Shown here: piece by piece, positions 22,590-35,989 of the stretch
Layout of the letters: the number at the start of each line of letters is the position of its first letter
Numbering within the stretch: position 1 is the first letter of the stretch
From: Paralvinella palmiformis
Lineage: Eukaryota; Annelida; Polychaeta; Terebellida; Alvinellidae
NCBI GenBank assembly: GCA_025642065.1
Contig: JAODUP010000461.1
Span: 227,501-291,500 of the forward strand
Direction of reading: 5' to 3'
Length of the DNA stretch: 64,000 nucleotides
The notes under the pieces: generated by a model
The model's database searches: none
Told to the model about the DNA's origin: nothing
What the model saw: the letters and a program-made list of their open reading frames with translations, nothing else
Made by a program: the position numbers and the translations under genes

Positions 22590-25000
22590 TTTTTGGCATG
22601 ATATTTCATCAAGTACCAACAAAATTGGATTTCTTCTTTCAAAAAGATATGATCAGTTGTACAAAATTGTTGAACGTTGATTCAATTGATGAGTGTGCTC
22701 TTAATCATTCTTCTTCTTGTTTTGGCCCTATTGGCAACACATCGAAGCGGACAGTAAATATGAACAGTACTGTTCTCTGGAGATCACTTTTTGTGTATCT
22801 TCTGGAGAATTGTTGTATTTATTAAAGTATTATCCCTGAGCTGCTCCAGGTATATGCAGTCTTCGAAGATATGTTCAGTCGTCTATTCTGCCTCTACCCA
22901 GGAAGACATGGAAGAAGGTACCAGACGGGACCTCTTTGGATGAGCTGTTTCGATTTATTTCGTCTAGTCCTTATTCGGAAAATGATGACGTGTTCCTGAC
23001 CATATATTAGGTAATAACTAATGGTTTATTCTGGAGGTGTTTAAATATATATAATATGGGATTTCATGCCGTCGTATCTTCACCATTTATCCCACTGTTC
23101 TTTAGCTATGTCTAGTTGTGCCAGTGTTTTTATGTTTCCTAGTATATTACACTCAGCACAGATCCACGTAATACGACTTGAGCGATACAGTTAATAGAAT
23201 AGAGTACGTCTGATAATCGGTTAAGTTCTTTGTTTTCAAACGTCCGGAGGGCGTATAGAGCATCTGTGAGAAAGAGTACATGTGAGCAGTTTAGCAGCAT
23301 CAAGGAGAGCCTCAACCTCCGCAGCATAGTTTGTGCAGTACTTCTATGAGGGGAAATGTGCACATTCTCTGTGGTCATGATGTATATTAAAGCTCCTTCG
23401 TTTACCGCTGTAATTGTTGCATCTGTATATATGCGTATCGATCATGTCTCTGACTGTTGTTTAATAATCATGGCCAGCATCATGGTTTCTTTTTTATGAT
23501 TCACTCACGGGATGAGGTGTTTGACCACCGTGCAGAGCTTTACAATTTCCATTTTTTTGGTTCCTTTGGTGAGATGCAGCTGACAGGATGAACTTGTTAG
23601 GCGTTATCTGGGCGTTGTCAATTACGTTGCATCAGGAGTGATGTACTCTATACTTGCTACTTGGTAGACACTTCAATATGTTATGATCAGCTAAACATGT
23701 GTTGCCGACTACTGTTTTGATTTTTATAGCTTTGGTCTCGGCTATCTCTACGTGTGACTACCTTGTCTGTGGTTGGTCAGAGATGACGCCCATATTTGGA
23801 CGTTGTTCCTGATATTGGAGAGGTGTGTGATCAAGACCTGGGTTGTATTCTTCCTGGTTTGTGGAGAGTGAGACTTTTATTGTTGTCATACAGCAGTCTT
23901 CAGCCCAAGACGTAACATTGTCAAAGGCAAACTGCATCATGCCATATATTGATGATGTTGCATATTCATTCAAACTCCACAAAACAAGGTCAGTCCTGCA
24001 TACCCTCTTTTGGTCCTGGTGTGCCCAAAACATTGAAGTTGATGAAGAAAGCAGGTGACAGTACTCTACCCTTGTGTACTCCATAGCGCTTAAGTACATT
24101 ATTGCTGCGTTGGCCGTCTTGCAGACACAGCTAGTTATGCTGCTAAGTTTGTAGCTGCTGGCCCTTTGTTTTTTTTCTTTCTTTCTTTTCATCAGAGTAT
24201 CGGTACCCCCTCTTTCTATTCATGTGACATATTGCAGAAAGCTAAAAGGTCATCGTATTTCTTACCCGTAAGTTATTTTACCGAGTTATCTCATGTCCAT
24301 GGAATTATTCCTCATGTATTTGTTTAGTAAGTTTTCGCAATGTGGTGCAAGTTGGGTGCAATGATTTTGTCTATCGATTTTTTATTTTTATTTTGATTCA
24401 ATATTTCTGATGACGTATATAGCTTTTACATGTTGGAACTTTAAACTGTCTTTGGGGTCCGTTTATACTGTGATTCTTCTCATAATCGAGTCATTTCGTC
24501 ATATACCATTTTATTGTATTCCAGAAAGGCGCATATTCTTTCCCGACTCTCCCTGAGGGCTGTGGAACTGTATGGATTTGGTCAGCACGTAAGGCAGGGA
24601 AGTTCTGTCGATGGTCACTTCCTCCTAACTCTTATCCTACTTCTGAACTAATGATTTTATGGAATGCGAACGCCTCAAATATAACTATTGTTGATCAAGT
24701 CTGTCATTGATGGGATTAATTTTATTTTTATGTTGCCAGCTTTCTATCTCATCGTTTGTTAATATTGTAGTACCCCAGCTCTGGGAATGGATGTTGAAGT
24801 TTACAAGAAATAAGAAGTTACTCTCAGATATATAAATATCATCAAGAGAGAGTTATTTGTCATTTGGGCAGTAAATTGTAATGATGTCAAGTTCGGACAT
24901 TTTTATTTTCATCTCGCCTAAGATGGTTTTGTTGTTCGGGGAGAATCCCCAGGCTGTCGCTTAATCAGCACAGCCTCTATATTGGAGTGGTTGAGAAACC
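22590..25000 (-). mobile_element. I-like non-LTR retrotransposon remnant: EN-RT-RNase H
   Basis: Minus strand, 5' to 3': an endonuclease segment with SELDIITIYCPNDK, LVNFNIHSQSWG (GDFN box changed to VNFN, 24773-24808) and ELGGSDHR (24608-24631); a linker YAPFWNTIK; an RT segment with SITSCVCKT and VCRTDLVLW, where the family has YADDLVLW (23989-24000), then DNVTSWAEDCCM; an RNase H segment with TDATITAV and VLFLTDALYALRTFENKELNRL (23139-23378) and a WI-AEC-IPGN-like stretch; finally TTEHIFEDCIYLEQLRD (22858-22881), the family's C-terminal Cys/His block. The RNase H separates it from the CR1-like elements. Key catalytic residues are lost. Confidence 0.8.
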
Positions 25001-25074
25001 TCCTCCCCCACACTCACAGGGAGCAGTACGGAAAGATGGAGCCGAAATACCCTGAGGGTGGTCACTGCCAGAGT

Positions 25075-25285
25075 GTTTTACGTCTTCAGGGGGTTTTTAA
25101 CGTCCCCCTTTATTTTAAATAATTCAGTGGAGACAGCAGCGCCATTTAACGTGGTCAGCACCCACGATATAGTGAGCCGAGAAATTAATCCCTGGAAAAG
25201 TTTCGACCTCTTGCGGGGTTCGAACCTGCGACCGTTGGCACCAAGTGCCGGGTGCTTAACCACTAGGCCACCAGAGCTCACTAGT
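25075..25285 (-). repeat. SINE beta, tRNA-derived, with intact box A and box B
   Basis: On the minus strand TGGCCTAGTGG (25260-25270) fits box A TRGYNNARNNG. GGTTCGAACCC (within 25215-25228) fits box B GGTTCGANNCC. Spacing is about 31 bases, as in tRNAs. The head is followed by a non-tRNA body (AAGAGGTCGAAACTTTTCC, GCTGACCACGTTAAATGGC) ending CCCCCTGAAGACG. It lies just upstream of the I-like remnant. It is the best-preserved Pol III promoter in the window, but the body and lack of a cloverleaf 3' half make it a SINE, not a tRNA gene. Confidence 0.82.
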
Positions 25286-25299
25286 CGCCTAAGATGAAT

Positions 25300-26170
25300 T
25301 GAGCTCCATTTATATACTACTTTGGTGGGTCATTTTCATTCGTATCAAAGGCATATAGAAACCTATCACTTGCATAGTAAACATTATTCCTACGTAAGTT
25401 GACCCTTTCACGTGTCAGCAGTCGAATTGTATTCTAAATTATAACCTTAAATTGATTATAAATCTTTGTTTTGTTTCTTACCATTATTATTGTTAATAAT
25501 TTTCAGTATCTCTTTTGTGAATAAATATCAGATATGAACATCTTTTATGGTACAATTTATTACGAGTTTTAATGTTTTTTTATAGTTAAAATGGGCGTTA
25601 ATTAAATAAAAGCTAACTGTTCTTTAGCAATTATCGTGGTGAGATAATTATGGCGAATTCTTGATTGACCGTTTGTAATCAGTATCCGAATATTAAAACA
25701 AGAATAATTTGAGACTGTAGCTTGATTCAATGTTCTTTCAATAATGCGCTATATTTGGTGCCGTGATAAGTACTCTCACGCAGAGGCTTATCGTTCTTTC
25801 ATTTGTAATTTTGTCACGCATACAGGTTAACTTTTCAGTCCGTGCCGTGATTCCTTTAAAATCAGATTTAGTTATCGTGGCATTAAAACGTTGGTGTCAA
25901 AACCGATGAATTATTGCAGCGACATAAATCTACGTACCTCGTCAATCACCACTTACGAGGAGCATTAGTCCAAGAAGCCTACATCATTAACGAACATGAG
26001 CGATTATCTAGATCTCTGCAAATGCAACCTATTTTCTGAAAATGTTGTTTAAAATAAAAAGGACTTGAAAAGGACTTCGTAAGCGAATTGTGCAAAGAGA
26101 GTCTTTGTCAATAATTAATGCCCTAATACTGTATGCAAACCATGATTATAGATTTATTCATTTAACTAAA
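25300..26170 (-). repeat. Dispersed repeat Y, minus copy
   Basis: The reverse complement aligns with 52060-52700. Landmarks are CAGTATTAGGGCATTAATTA, TTTGCACAATTCGCTTACG, AATCACGGCACGGACTGAAA, CAAAATTACAAATGAAAGAA and TTGAATCAAGCTACAG. It ends near AATAATGGTAAGAAACAAA, as the 28.9 kb copy does. Non-coding in all copies. The family is unknown to me. Confidence 0.72.
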
Positions 26171-26206
26171 TGAATTAATCTGTGACGCCTGCTGCGGAAC
26201 GAGTAT

Positions 26207-26398
26207 GTGAGTAAGTGATTTATTGATTGATTGTTTGATTGATTGATTGGTTAATCGATTGATAGGTTGATTGATTACTTCAGTGAATACAGAATTAATA
26301 AGTGAGCAAGTGAGTGAGTGATTAAGTGAGTGAGTGAGTGAGTCAGTCAGTCAGTGAGCCAGTCAGTGAGTCAGTGAGTCAGTCAGTCAGTCAGGTGG
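26207..26398. repeat. (GATT)n and (GTGA)n/(CAGT)n arrays
   Basis: TGATTGATTG units followed by AGTGAGTG and TCAGTCAG units. Read on the minus strand the order is (CACT)n, (AATC)n, repeat Y, the same as at 43.8 and 51.6 kb. Confidence 0.92.
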
Positions 26399-26884
26399 TG
26401 GAGTTTTATGGTAGTTGGGTTACCTTGTGATTATACGACAAGGTCAGTTCAGTAAGTAAATCAGCGTTCTCTCTGTATATCTCTGTGTTCTCCAATATAT
26501 GGTTATATCTATCAGCGTCTCTATCATTAAGTTAGTCGAAAAATAGTTTAGATTGTTAGTCAGTTAGATTATAACTAGGACATTAATTTAATTATGTTAT
26601 CGATTCATTGTTATTATGATAGATGTACACACGAGTCGGCGAGAGAGCCATATACGCTTATACGATAATTCCACAAAACAGAATATATTAATCGAGATTT
26701 GTTATATAATTATGCTTATTTACATAAATGCGGTTTAAGTTAACAACCTTCAACTACATAAATGCATATATACTTTCGGATCATCGTGGTATATCTGAAT
26801 CTAATACTGGTTAATATATGGAAATAAGATAGTATTATTGTAAATCCCTATTTTTACATTAATATAGGGATGATTTATTTGATG
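26399..26884. other. No recognisable feature
   Basis: AT-rich non-coding sequence. Confidence 0.5.
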
Positions 26885-27005
26885 GCTACTTTTATGCTCA
26901 TGTTAGTCTAAATGGGCAGTCCAATCTAAATACGGTAAAGAGAAAGATGAAAGTAACATTTGATCTTTGGCTAAACAGACCATAGTGACACCTGGTGTCT
27001 CAATA
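26885..27005 (-). repeat. SINE alpha, degenerate
   Basis: On the minus strand TTTCATCTTTCTCTTTACCG, CATTTAGACTAACATGAGC and AAAAGTAGCCATCAAA follow the family body with many substitutions. Confidence 0.6.
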
Positions 27006-27077
27006 CATTTTCTTTTCTTTTCAATTTTCAATAAGTTTGTAATTAATTATTTAAAGAATCAATGAATCAATCATTTA

Positions 27078-27107
27078 TGATGATGATGATGATCATCATC
27101 ATCATCA
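27078..27107. repeat. Perfect 30-bp palindrome (TGA)5(TCA)5
   Basis: Five TGA units meet five TCA units with no spacer, giving a perfect inverted repeat able to form a hairpin or cruciform. It lies between a SINE and the tail of a CR1 fragment. Confidence 0.97.
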
Positions 27108-27129
27108 TTATCCTTATCACAATCATGAT

Positions 27130-27536
27130 CATGATAATAATAATAATAATAATAATTAATTTTGTTGTGTTTGTTTTCCAACTTGAAATGCTATAAGGTA
27201 CTTTATATTTAAATCATACTTGATATATGTTCTAAGCTTATATATCATAGACATTTTTTATACATCAATACACTGATTTTTATATTATATATAGGTTAAT
27301 TTAAATAAGTAGGATTTATGAATTTTACGCAATATTTATTTTCTTCCAGCAAGTGTAATATACTTTACCAATATATTCCATAGTCTGGGGGTTGATGTTC
27401 CGAATGATTTACACCGTACATTGCTTGTACAGTGCAACTGGAACAAAGCTTTTATTTTATGTTCTCTTTTACTAGTGCTTGTCATCTAACGTGCAGGACA
27501 GTTCTGCACTCGTAATAGGCTGTTTGGATGGGAAAG

Positions 27537-27612
<76 letters not shown>

Positions 27613-27880
27613 AACAATGCTATAGTCTATTCGAGAAATTAAAAAGGCTCGGACCAGTATTGCTGGTCTCATCATTTATGTACTTATAAATAAGTTCCAT
27701 ATTTCCTATTTAATAATATGATTACTTACATATAAATATAATACAGGGAATATATGATCAATTTTCTTCAGTTGCTTGGATGGGAAAACAATCAATTCGG
27801 TCTTATTATTATTCATCTTCAGCATTTTTCAGTACACCCAAATTTGTTATATCTTCAATAAATACCAGCTTCATGGAAAG
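27130..27880 (-). mobile_element. CR1-like RT 3' half interrupted by (TA)n
   Basis: Minus strand, 5' to 3': KMLKMNNNKTELIVFPSKQL, then ILVRAFLISRIDYSIVCF (the KTLV-AFVTSRIDYCNSLL block), a (TA)n tract at 27540-27607 within the following loop, ECRTVLHVR-ALVKENIK, KLCSSCTVQ (from LFQLHWLPV), SFGTSTPRLWNILVK, HKSYLFKLTY, a 3' UTR, and a (ATT)n tail (27136-27160 on the + strand). All expected blocks appear in order, so the TA tract expanded inside, or inserted into, an existing retroelement. Confidence 0.8.
27540..27607. repeat. (TA)n microsatellite inside CR1 remnant
   Basis: About 34 TA units splitting the RT fragment between IDYSIVCF and the following ECRTVL block. Confidence 0.97.
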
Positions 27881-28039
27881 TTAAGTAGAAACCTATTTAT
27901 CGCATGGCTTAAAAGACAACAAATGAGATAATGGTCTTGTTACCTGCGTATTTAGAGAATTCTTCAAAGAATGAGGGGTTTCTCAAGATACTTTGTTTAG
28001 AAGGAAGATGTTTTATGTACATTTATCAACCGTTCTGGA

Positions 28040-29030
28040 GATTTGTAAAGCTATGACCGATCAATCAAAATGGATAAAAACCTGTAAACACAGCCAAAAC
28101 CGAACGTACTTCGTCCGTTATTGATGGCACAAATAAACTTCTTTGGTCAGATATTTAAAACTACTAAGATGGTTTCCTTGAATTATTTGGAGATTAATTA
28201 CAGAGAAGAACTCCATTTGCACAATTAGAGAGAGATTTGAAGTAATTTATTTCGAAAGACTTGTTGTGAATCAGGGAACACAAATAAATGTTTTCCGTAA
28301 GATTTAGTGTCAGATATCCTGCGCATCTTCATTAACGAAGTAGGTTTCTGGGACTATTATTCCTGTAGGAAATGTTGAATAAGGTAGGTAGATTTTACTT
28401 CCTTCCTAGCTGTTACCGGGTTTGTCACGTCTTATTATTGCCATAAGTAAATGCAAATTAAAACGAATCAAAATACTCAATGAAATGTTCACCTGTCTGT
28501 GCCTCAAGATCACAAATTAACAGGAAGACAACAGTCTATTTGGCTTGAGAGTACTCAATACAACAACTACGTTAACACATCTTCGAAAAGAAATTGTATC
28601 AAGCTACGGTCTGAGATTATTCTCTTCATGTTCGAATATAAATCACACATATGCTAAACAATTCTCAGTCCTAATTAACAAACCGATATATAGTTGCAAA
28701 CGAAGTGTATTTGTTACTTTTATATTTGCAAGCTATAAGGCTAGATTGAAGTTTAAATCAGAATAGATTTCGCCATGGGATGAACAAAATATCCACATCT
28801 CTCTGTATTCATCTAAATATGCTACATTAGCCATTTTCTGAACAAAATATAATACGGATGTTGATTAATAATTATAATGGTAAGAAACAAATGAGGGCTT
28901 TTAATTAAAGGTAAGATATAATTTAACATACAATTCGACATCTGACAGTTTGAAAGAGAACATCATGTATAATTTGAGTTTGTTATTCAAATAACAAGTT
29001 TCCGTATAACTTAGAAACAAAAATTAACTA
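28040..29030 (+). repeat. Dispersed repeat Y, plus copy
   Basis: Aligns with 52040-52790: GGATAAAAACCTGTAAA, GGAGATTAATTACAGAGAAG, TTTGCACAATTAGAG, AGATCACAAATTAACAGGAA, TCCTAATTAAC and the CTGTATT..CTAAAT..GCTA..TTAGC run. It continues through ATGGTAAGAAACAAA to CAATTCGACATCTGAC. A 73-codon frame inside has no counterpart in other copies and is not a gene. Confidence 0.7.
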
Positions 29031-29329
29031 ACACACCACAGTAAATACAGAACGGATATTTATTTATATAATAATATTCGAATTAAACTAAGAATTATTG
29101 CTGAATCTTGACTTTTTGTAGGATGGTAAAGCAATTTATATAACTCAATTTGTTTATGACGTAATAACTGACCATGCTGAAGCTATTATAGTTTTTTAGA
29201 TTTAATTAATGTATGTACGAAGAAGTAACATATGTTATGGAATTTATAATCTCAAATCACATTATGTAAGAACAGTTCATATTTCTGTAATTATCCTGTT
29301 TGATAACGATGAAAACAGTCTGTTTAACT

Positions 29330-29770
29330 ACAAAGTCATGATTACGACAAGAAATATAACACCTTATCAAAAAGAACATTGTGGCAAGCTGCAGTCTCAT
29401 ATGATAAAAATAAATTAGTTATATATTGGTCAGCATAACCGCTAGAGAACAATATAACCCATAATAGGTGATAGGATATTTTAAACTTTATTATCACTTA
29501 TCTTTTTTTCTGAATCCACAGCAATATTTTTTTTTTTCACGAAAGATAATAGTATAAATGATTAAACAAAATAATTGTTAGAAAAATATTGAGGCATTTT
29601 CCTCAATTTAATGACACATCTTATGATACAATTCGACATCTGACTATTTGAGAGACAAAACCATGTGAATTAAGTTTAATTACACGGGTGATAAATTTCT
29701 ATTTATCTTTGAAACAAAATAAAATGATGAGCCTCAGTAAAACAAAACTAGCGTTTATCACTATCCCTGA
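29330..29770 (+). repeat. Dispersed repeat Y, second partial plus copy
   Basis: AAGCTGCAGTCTCATATGA, CCGCTAGAGAACAATATAAC and CAATTCGACATCTGACTATT repeat landmarks of the 28.0-29.0 kb copy and the 44.2 kb copy. It therefore follows copy 28040-29030 as a near-tandem partial copy. Confidence 0.55.
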
Positions 29771-29800
29771 CCACCTGTAACATATGACTCAAGTGTCCAA

Positions 29801-29831
29801 AATTATTATTATTATTATTATTATTATTATT
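29801..29831. repeat. (ATT)n microsatellite
   Basis: About ten ATT units. Confidence 0.93.
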
Positions 29832-29855
29832 TACCTTTGTCTTTCATCTAACGAG

Positions 29856-30020
29856 GCCTACTTGGCCTAACTGGTACCGCGGTTGGCCACATATCTATTG
29901 CATCTGGGTTCAAACACCAGCCAGGCTATGCTAGAAGGGAGTTTCATCTTTCACTTCTCCTCATTAACCATTTAGCCTACGTTGTGCACACCAATGGCCG
30001 TAAGACATCAACATTTACAT
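29856..30020 (+). repeat. SINE alpha, most complete plus-strand copy
   Basis: The head TTGGCCTAACTGGTACCGCG (box A-like) and CTGGGTTCAAACACC (box B-like) lie about 36 bases apart. The family body follows: GTTTCATCTTTCACTTCTCC, CATTTAGCCTACGTTGTGC and AATGGCCGTAAGACATCAAC. It lies in the same orientation as the preceding (ATT)n. Confidence 0.8.
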
Positions 30021-30589
30021 TTATGTCATTCATCGAAGAACAAATCATTTAGTGTGCATCTGAACTTAAGTTAAAAAAAAACATGTTTTACCTTTGCCCA
30101 TTTATATAATAATAAAACAAATAGTTTTAGATGCGGTTAAATGGGCAAAATCAAATATCAAATCCCTCATCTCCAGAAAACATCAAAATTATCCTAGATT
30201 GAATAATGAATGCATTTCACTTTTAATGTGTTTCTATTAAGACGCGACCAGCTGATTAATATATTGATAACTGAACGTCGTTATCCATATTCACCATTTT
30301 CATATATATATATACTTCCACATATATACTTCCACATACATATACATTCATATATACACAAAAATATATGCACACGCACTCAAACAAACAAACACACACA
30401 AACACACGGACACACAATTATTTTCGAGTAATATAATAATAAATTATTTACAAAAATAAATGGTTTATAATGTTGCAGTTTCAAATAGAGCATAGATTAA
30501 GATGTAAATTTGCTCTCATTGTAACAATAAATTATAATATCAGCCTAATGTTTTCCCCAGAATGTTAAACTTAGACGAAGAAAATTGTA
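30021..30589. other. Mostly featureless; CA/TA-rich patch at 30300-30415
   Basis: A degenerate ATATAC and ACACACA-rich stretch with a doubled CATATATACTTCCACATA motif. The rest is AT-rich. Confidence 0.6.
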
Positions 30590-31200
30590 ACGTTTCTGGT
30601 ATGAGATAAACAATGTTCTCTTCGTGATATATTAAATTCATCTTTTTTTCCTGAGGCACGGTTGTACCAGACCAGCAATCAATCTTTACGATTTGATGAA
30701 CTAACGACAGTAGTCTTAATTTAAATTATTCCATACAATGAAAATGCATCGCTGGTTTTCTCTCTCTCTCTCGAGGAGCAGTCTGTTTAGCTTTATAACT
30801 AACGTCTGCAAATTCCTGTGTGACTCGATCTGTAGACTCGTGAAATGTGATTGAGTAATTCATTAGTCATTGACAAAAGAATTTATTTTTGAGGCTACTG
30901 AGAAAAATATGAACTTAAAATGAAACAAGAAATAGACGTGCCTTCTTAAATGAACACTTCCTACATTGCAATTATAACCGATGATTATTCGCAGAAATGG
31001 AAAAGTAATAATTTATATTGGTTGCTGACATATGTATGTAGAATTACATTTGCACTCGCTCAGTTCAGATATATATCTGTATTAGTAAAATATATATTTT
31101 AAAATAATTTGCCATTGATAATTTAATCATTTTCTTTTTCTAAATTTGTTTTAACATTAAAAGCTTTGTTGTACGTGATAAGTTACAATGTTAGAACATG
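30590..31200 (+). repeat. Dispersed repeat Z, copy 1
   Basis: Colinear by eye with 48380-48985: AATTTAAATTATTCC/AATTTAATCATTCCC, TCTGTAGACTCG/TCTTGTAGTGGCTC, GAGTAATTCATTA/GAGTAATTCATTT and GGAAAAGTAAT. No coding signal. Unknown interspersed element of at least 0.5 kb. Confidence 0.65.
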
Positions 31201-31594
31201 ATGTTCTTCTTCCATTTGAAAGGAAACCAACTAAACCAATTAATTATTGTTTAAGGACCAGCACGGCGTAAAGCAATATTAGTATATAAAGATTGTTGGC
31301 TTGACAACTGAAATAATATAAAAGTAAGGTTATTTGCAAAGTAAATGTTATTATACTTAATAAAGGACTGCAAGTGTCGCTGAATGATGAGTCCTATGAG
31401 AACGTATGTAGAGAATAAACAGGTGATGTACCTTGCTTCTTTTAAGCATTTGATAGACATATATTTTATATCCATAAAATCCATAAACCAAGAAGATTAT
31501 TTATTAATTAATTTATACTAGTCAATGACATAGTTAATAGATAAATGAATACTGCCATTGCTACTTCTAAGACTACTTTTGCTAGTAGTGGTCG
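31201..31594. other. No recognisable feature
   Basis: A 77-codon minus-strand frame (31251-31484) resembles nothing I know and has no splice context. Confidence 0.5.
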
Positions 31595-31612
31595 TTGTTG
31601 TTGTAGTTGTAG

Positions 31613-31644
<32 letters not shown>

Positions 31645-31695
31645 TAACTACAACGACTACTACTACTTCTACTACAAATAATAATAATAATACGA
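31595..31695. repeat. (ACT)n array within an imperfect inverted repeat
   Basis: GTTGTTGTTGTAGTTGTAGT runs directly into (ACT)n and then CTAACTACAACGACTACTAC. The two sides are roughly complementary and could fold back. Confidence 0.85.
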
Positions 31696-32479
31696 TTATT
31701 AATAATAATGTGGTATAAATCGTGGTAAATTAATACCAAATGCCAAATGTCATCAATTATTATTATTTTTAGCAACTTCGATAATTGACTTTCATGAACG
31801 AATTAAACTTTCACAAGTAAAACAGTTACTTTTATCTCTGCTTTGAAGGTGACCCATGAAGTAGCTATATGCCATATAACAGGTTCCTACAAAATCTGAC
31901 CAGTTGAAACCATTACTTCGAATTGGCTCGAGTGAACGAACTCCAGTTATTATAGGTGTTTAGGTGCCGCCTCATTGATATCTGAATGAGTTATTAGAAA
32001 ACCCCGAAATAAACAAGCTGACTAACGGATAATCGATATAGGTGTTGATTAATTAGCTGATCGTATTTTAGAGTATTTGTCAATATCGTAGCTAGAACAT
32101 TCTAACATTCCCTGAAGGCAAATCATGTTACAATTAGAAATAGCATATAGTAGGGAATTACAATGAAACTAAAGGCTTGGATTAAAGAGACAAAAATACC
32201 TTCTTGCTACGACTGCTTTTAGACAGTGAATATTCTTATTTCGGTAATAGACAACTCAGACAACTGATGCTACATATTTCTTCATCTTAATACATTTATA
32301 TAACATAAACTGTAAAATGATGGCTTTAATGGCCTATTATCAGTAAAGTAACATCCATCGATCGACGGTTCTAATGTTCATAGATATCTATCTAATTTGG
32401 TAAAGGCAAATATGTAATATTTGATTATAAGGGTTTTGGTTATATATAAATATGATGTTTTATTGTCAGCATGCAGTGC
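31696..32479. other. No recognisable feature
   Basis: AT-rich non-coding sequence. Confidence 0.5.
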
Positions 32480-32641
<162 letters not shown>

Positions 32642-33184
32642 TAATGATAACAAGAAGACATGTATATATTGTGCAAACCAAATTACTAAGAACTGTAGCC
32701 AAATGACCAAGAACACTGTGTTCTACTAGATAATAGTAACAAAACATTAGACGAATATCTTAAAAAGAAAGTCTCTGGGCACCTTGTTCCAAACAAATTA
32801 ATACATGGAAGTTGTTTGCCCGATGGAGAAAACATATATTTCACCTAAAGGATTTGTATACGCACTATATGTTGTTTAGTAAAAACAGGCCGGCATAGGC
32901 TGTAACATACCAGTTACTTAAAACGATAAGGCTATTAGAATGGAGGAGTTAATTTCTTATTACACAAACGTATTATTAATGATTGATCTGATGATGACGA
33001 ATTCTATCTGTCAGAAACTGTATGCTGGCAGGCGTGTTAGTTGGTTGATTTATTGAGTAGCTAGTTGATCGACAGACTGACTATATGACACGACTACCTT
33101 CTAAGTTAATGACTCACTAGGAAATTTGACTGATTGATTGATTGGCTGTCGGAGAGTATACAATGTACCATTGTTTGAGCAAGG
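32642..33184. other. No clear feature
   Basis: A minus-strand stretch near 32780-32850 faintly resembles the CR1 'LWNKLP' block but is too short to call. Confidence 0.45.
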
Positions 33185-33390
33185 AGCGTTCAGATGGCGC
33201 ATTTATGTGAAGCACTGAGCTGCAAGCCCCCAGATCGATCGGGGTGTTCAAATCCAGCTTAAATGCCGCTGTTTGTGGGATTTATATCCCTTAGCAGAAG
33301 CCATTTGGCCATTTGTTCCAGGTGTGACTTGCACCAAGGCTTCATAACCGAAATCATATCAATTCATCTATTCCACTGAACCCATTAATC
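33185..33390 (+). repeat. SINE delta: tRNA-like head and unknown body
   Basis: GATGGCGCATTTATGTGAAG (box A region) and GGTGTTCAAATCC (box B-like) form a tRNA-like head. A body follows with GATTTATATCCC, CATTTGGCCATTTG and CCAAGGCTTCATAACC. Only one copy was found, so the family assignment rests on the head alone. Confidence 0.5.
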
Positions 33391-34600
<1,210 letters not shown>

Positions 34601-35108
34601 ACACATACTGGGAGGCATAGAACTGTCAGGAAGTTATGAATTAAATTCACAACAATTGCCATCTATAATTGTCAGATAATTGTCAGACTACTCCCTTCAA
34701 TAAATGTGAGTGGGAGCTGTGTGGATGAATGGATCAACAGGTCAGTAGACAGATAGACGGATGTACAGATACACTCGATAGCTAAATATATAGAAAGTAT
34801 ATTAGTGGGTAAGAAATAACACATGGATACTGACACACGTGATTGGCCACAAATAACCATGTACACTTATGTGCATTCTCACATCGTTTATTTTTAAGTA
34901 TCTTTTTTAAATTCTTCTCACCACTTTAATCCTTCTTCGTTGTTGTTATTCTTTACTTTCATGAAGATTGATCATACTTATTTATATATAGAATACCTTA
35001 ACCTACTGATTGAATAACGAAAGGAAGTCCATTATGGCAGCTAAATTATATTAGCTCACCTTCAGACACTGGGTAACTCATTCAAACATACATCACAAGA
35101 GAATATTG

Positions 35109-35111
<3 letters not shown>
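34601..35111. other. No recognisable feature
   Basis: Non-coding, with GATGGA/CAGATAGAC patches near 34720-34780. Confidence 0.5.

Positions 35112-35170
<59 letters not shown>
35112..35170. repeat. (TA)n microsatellite
   Basis: About 29 TA units. Confidence 0.97.
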
Positions 35171-35173
<3 letters not shown>

Positions 35174-35985
35174 AGAGATTGATAAATGGTTATATCATAT
35201 GACATCCATCACGAATCATTACTTTTGCTGATAAACGTTGACCGTTATTATATTTATGAGAAAAATCCTATTTAGCTTAATTTGGTAACGGAATAATTGT
35301 GTATGGAGCTCAACAGGATCATTACCGTGAAGGTAAAACAGAATCCTATAACCGAACGGGTTATCCATTTATTTTGCAATACTATCATCTAGAATTACCC
35401 CTGAAACAGAAAGTATTAATATTGGTTAGGCAAATTTGAGACTCACATTTAATTGAATTCGTTAGCGATATCACAGGACATTTCTTATTCATGAAAGATG
35501 ATGTAACATTTATTAGTCGAATGTTAGTATCCATCAATATGTAATATCACTATTAGCAACAAGACAGTTATTTCATATATTAGTGTCAAACATCAGCATT
35601 GTATGTGTATACATAAGTCGCTCCCAATTCCATTGCATCTACTATTTCAATATTTTTTAGTAAATAGATCTAGAAGTCTGTTATTTATATTGTTGTCTAT
35701 TATTTTAAAAAGTCAACATTGTTGCTACCTCCTCTGCTGCGAAATAACCTGAATTATTGTATTATGTTCAATGGTTGTGGATGTTTACTTTTGTAGTTAA
35801 CAACAATTCGTTTTTATTTTAACGTGTTTAGAAAACACCATTACAAAACATACGAGACACAAAAAAACTAGCCGTTATTAATGAGATGTGTTTAAATGAT
35901 GGTGATTTGTGCGAAACTACGAAAATCGATCAGGATAAAAATAAATAATACGTTGGTGTTATAATGAAAATTAAAGTTGTTATAT
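35171..35985. other. No recognisable feature
   Basis: AT-rich non-coding sequence. Confidence 0.5.
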
Positions 35986-35989
35986 TAAA

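Noticed and set aside
25078..25281. Frames of 67 and 79 codons overlapping the SINE beta
   Set aside because: Both are readings through the tRNA-like SINE. The boxes and body explain the open frames.
32770..32860. Possible CR1 C-terminal 'LWNKLP'-like block on the minus strand
   Set aside because: Only a handful of residues fit and no neighbouring blocks support it.
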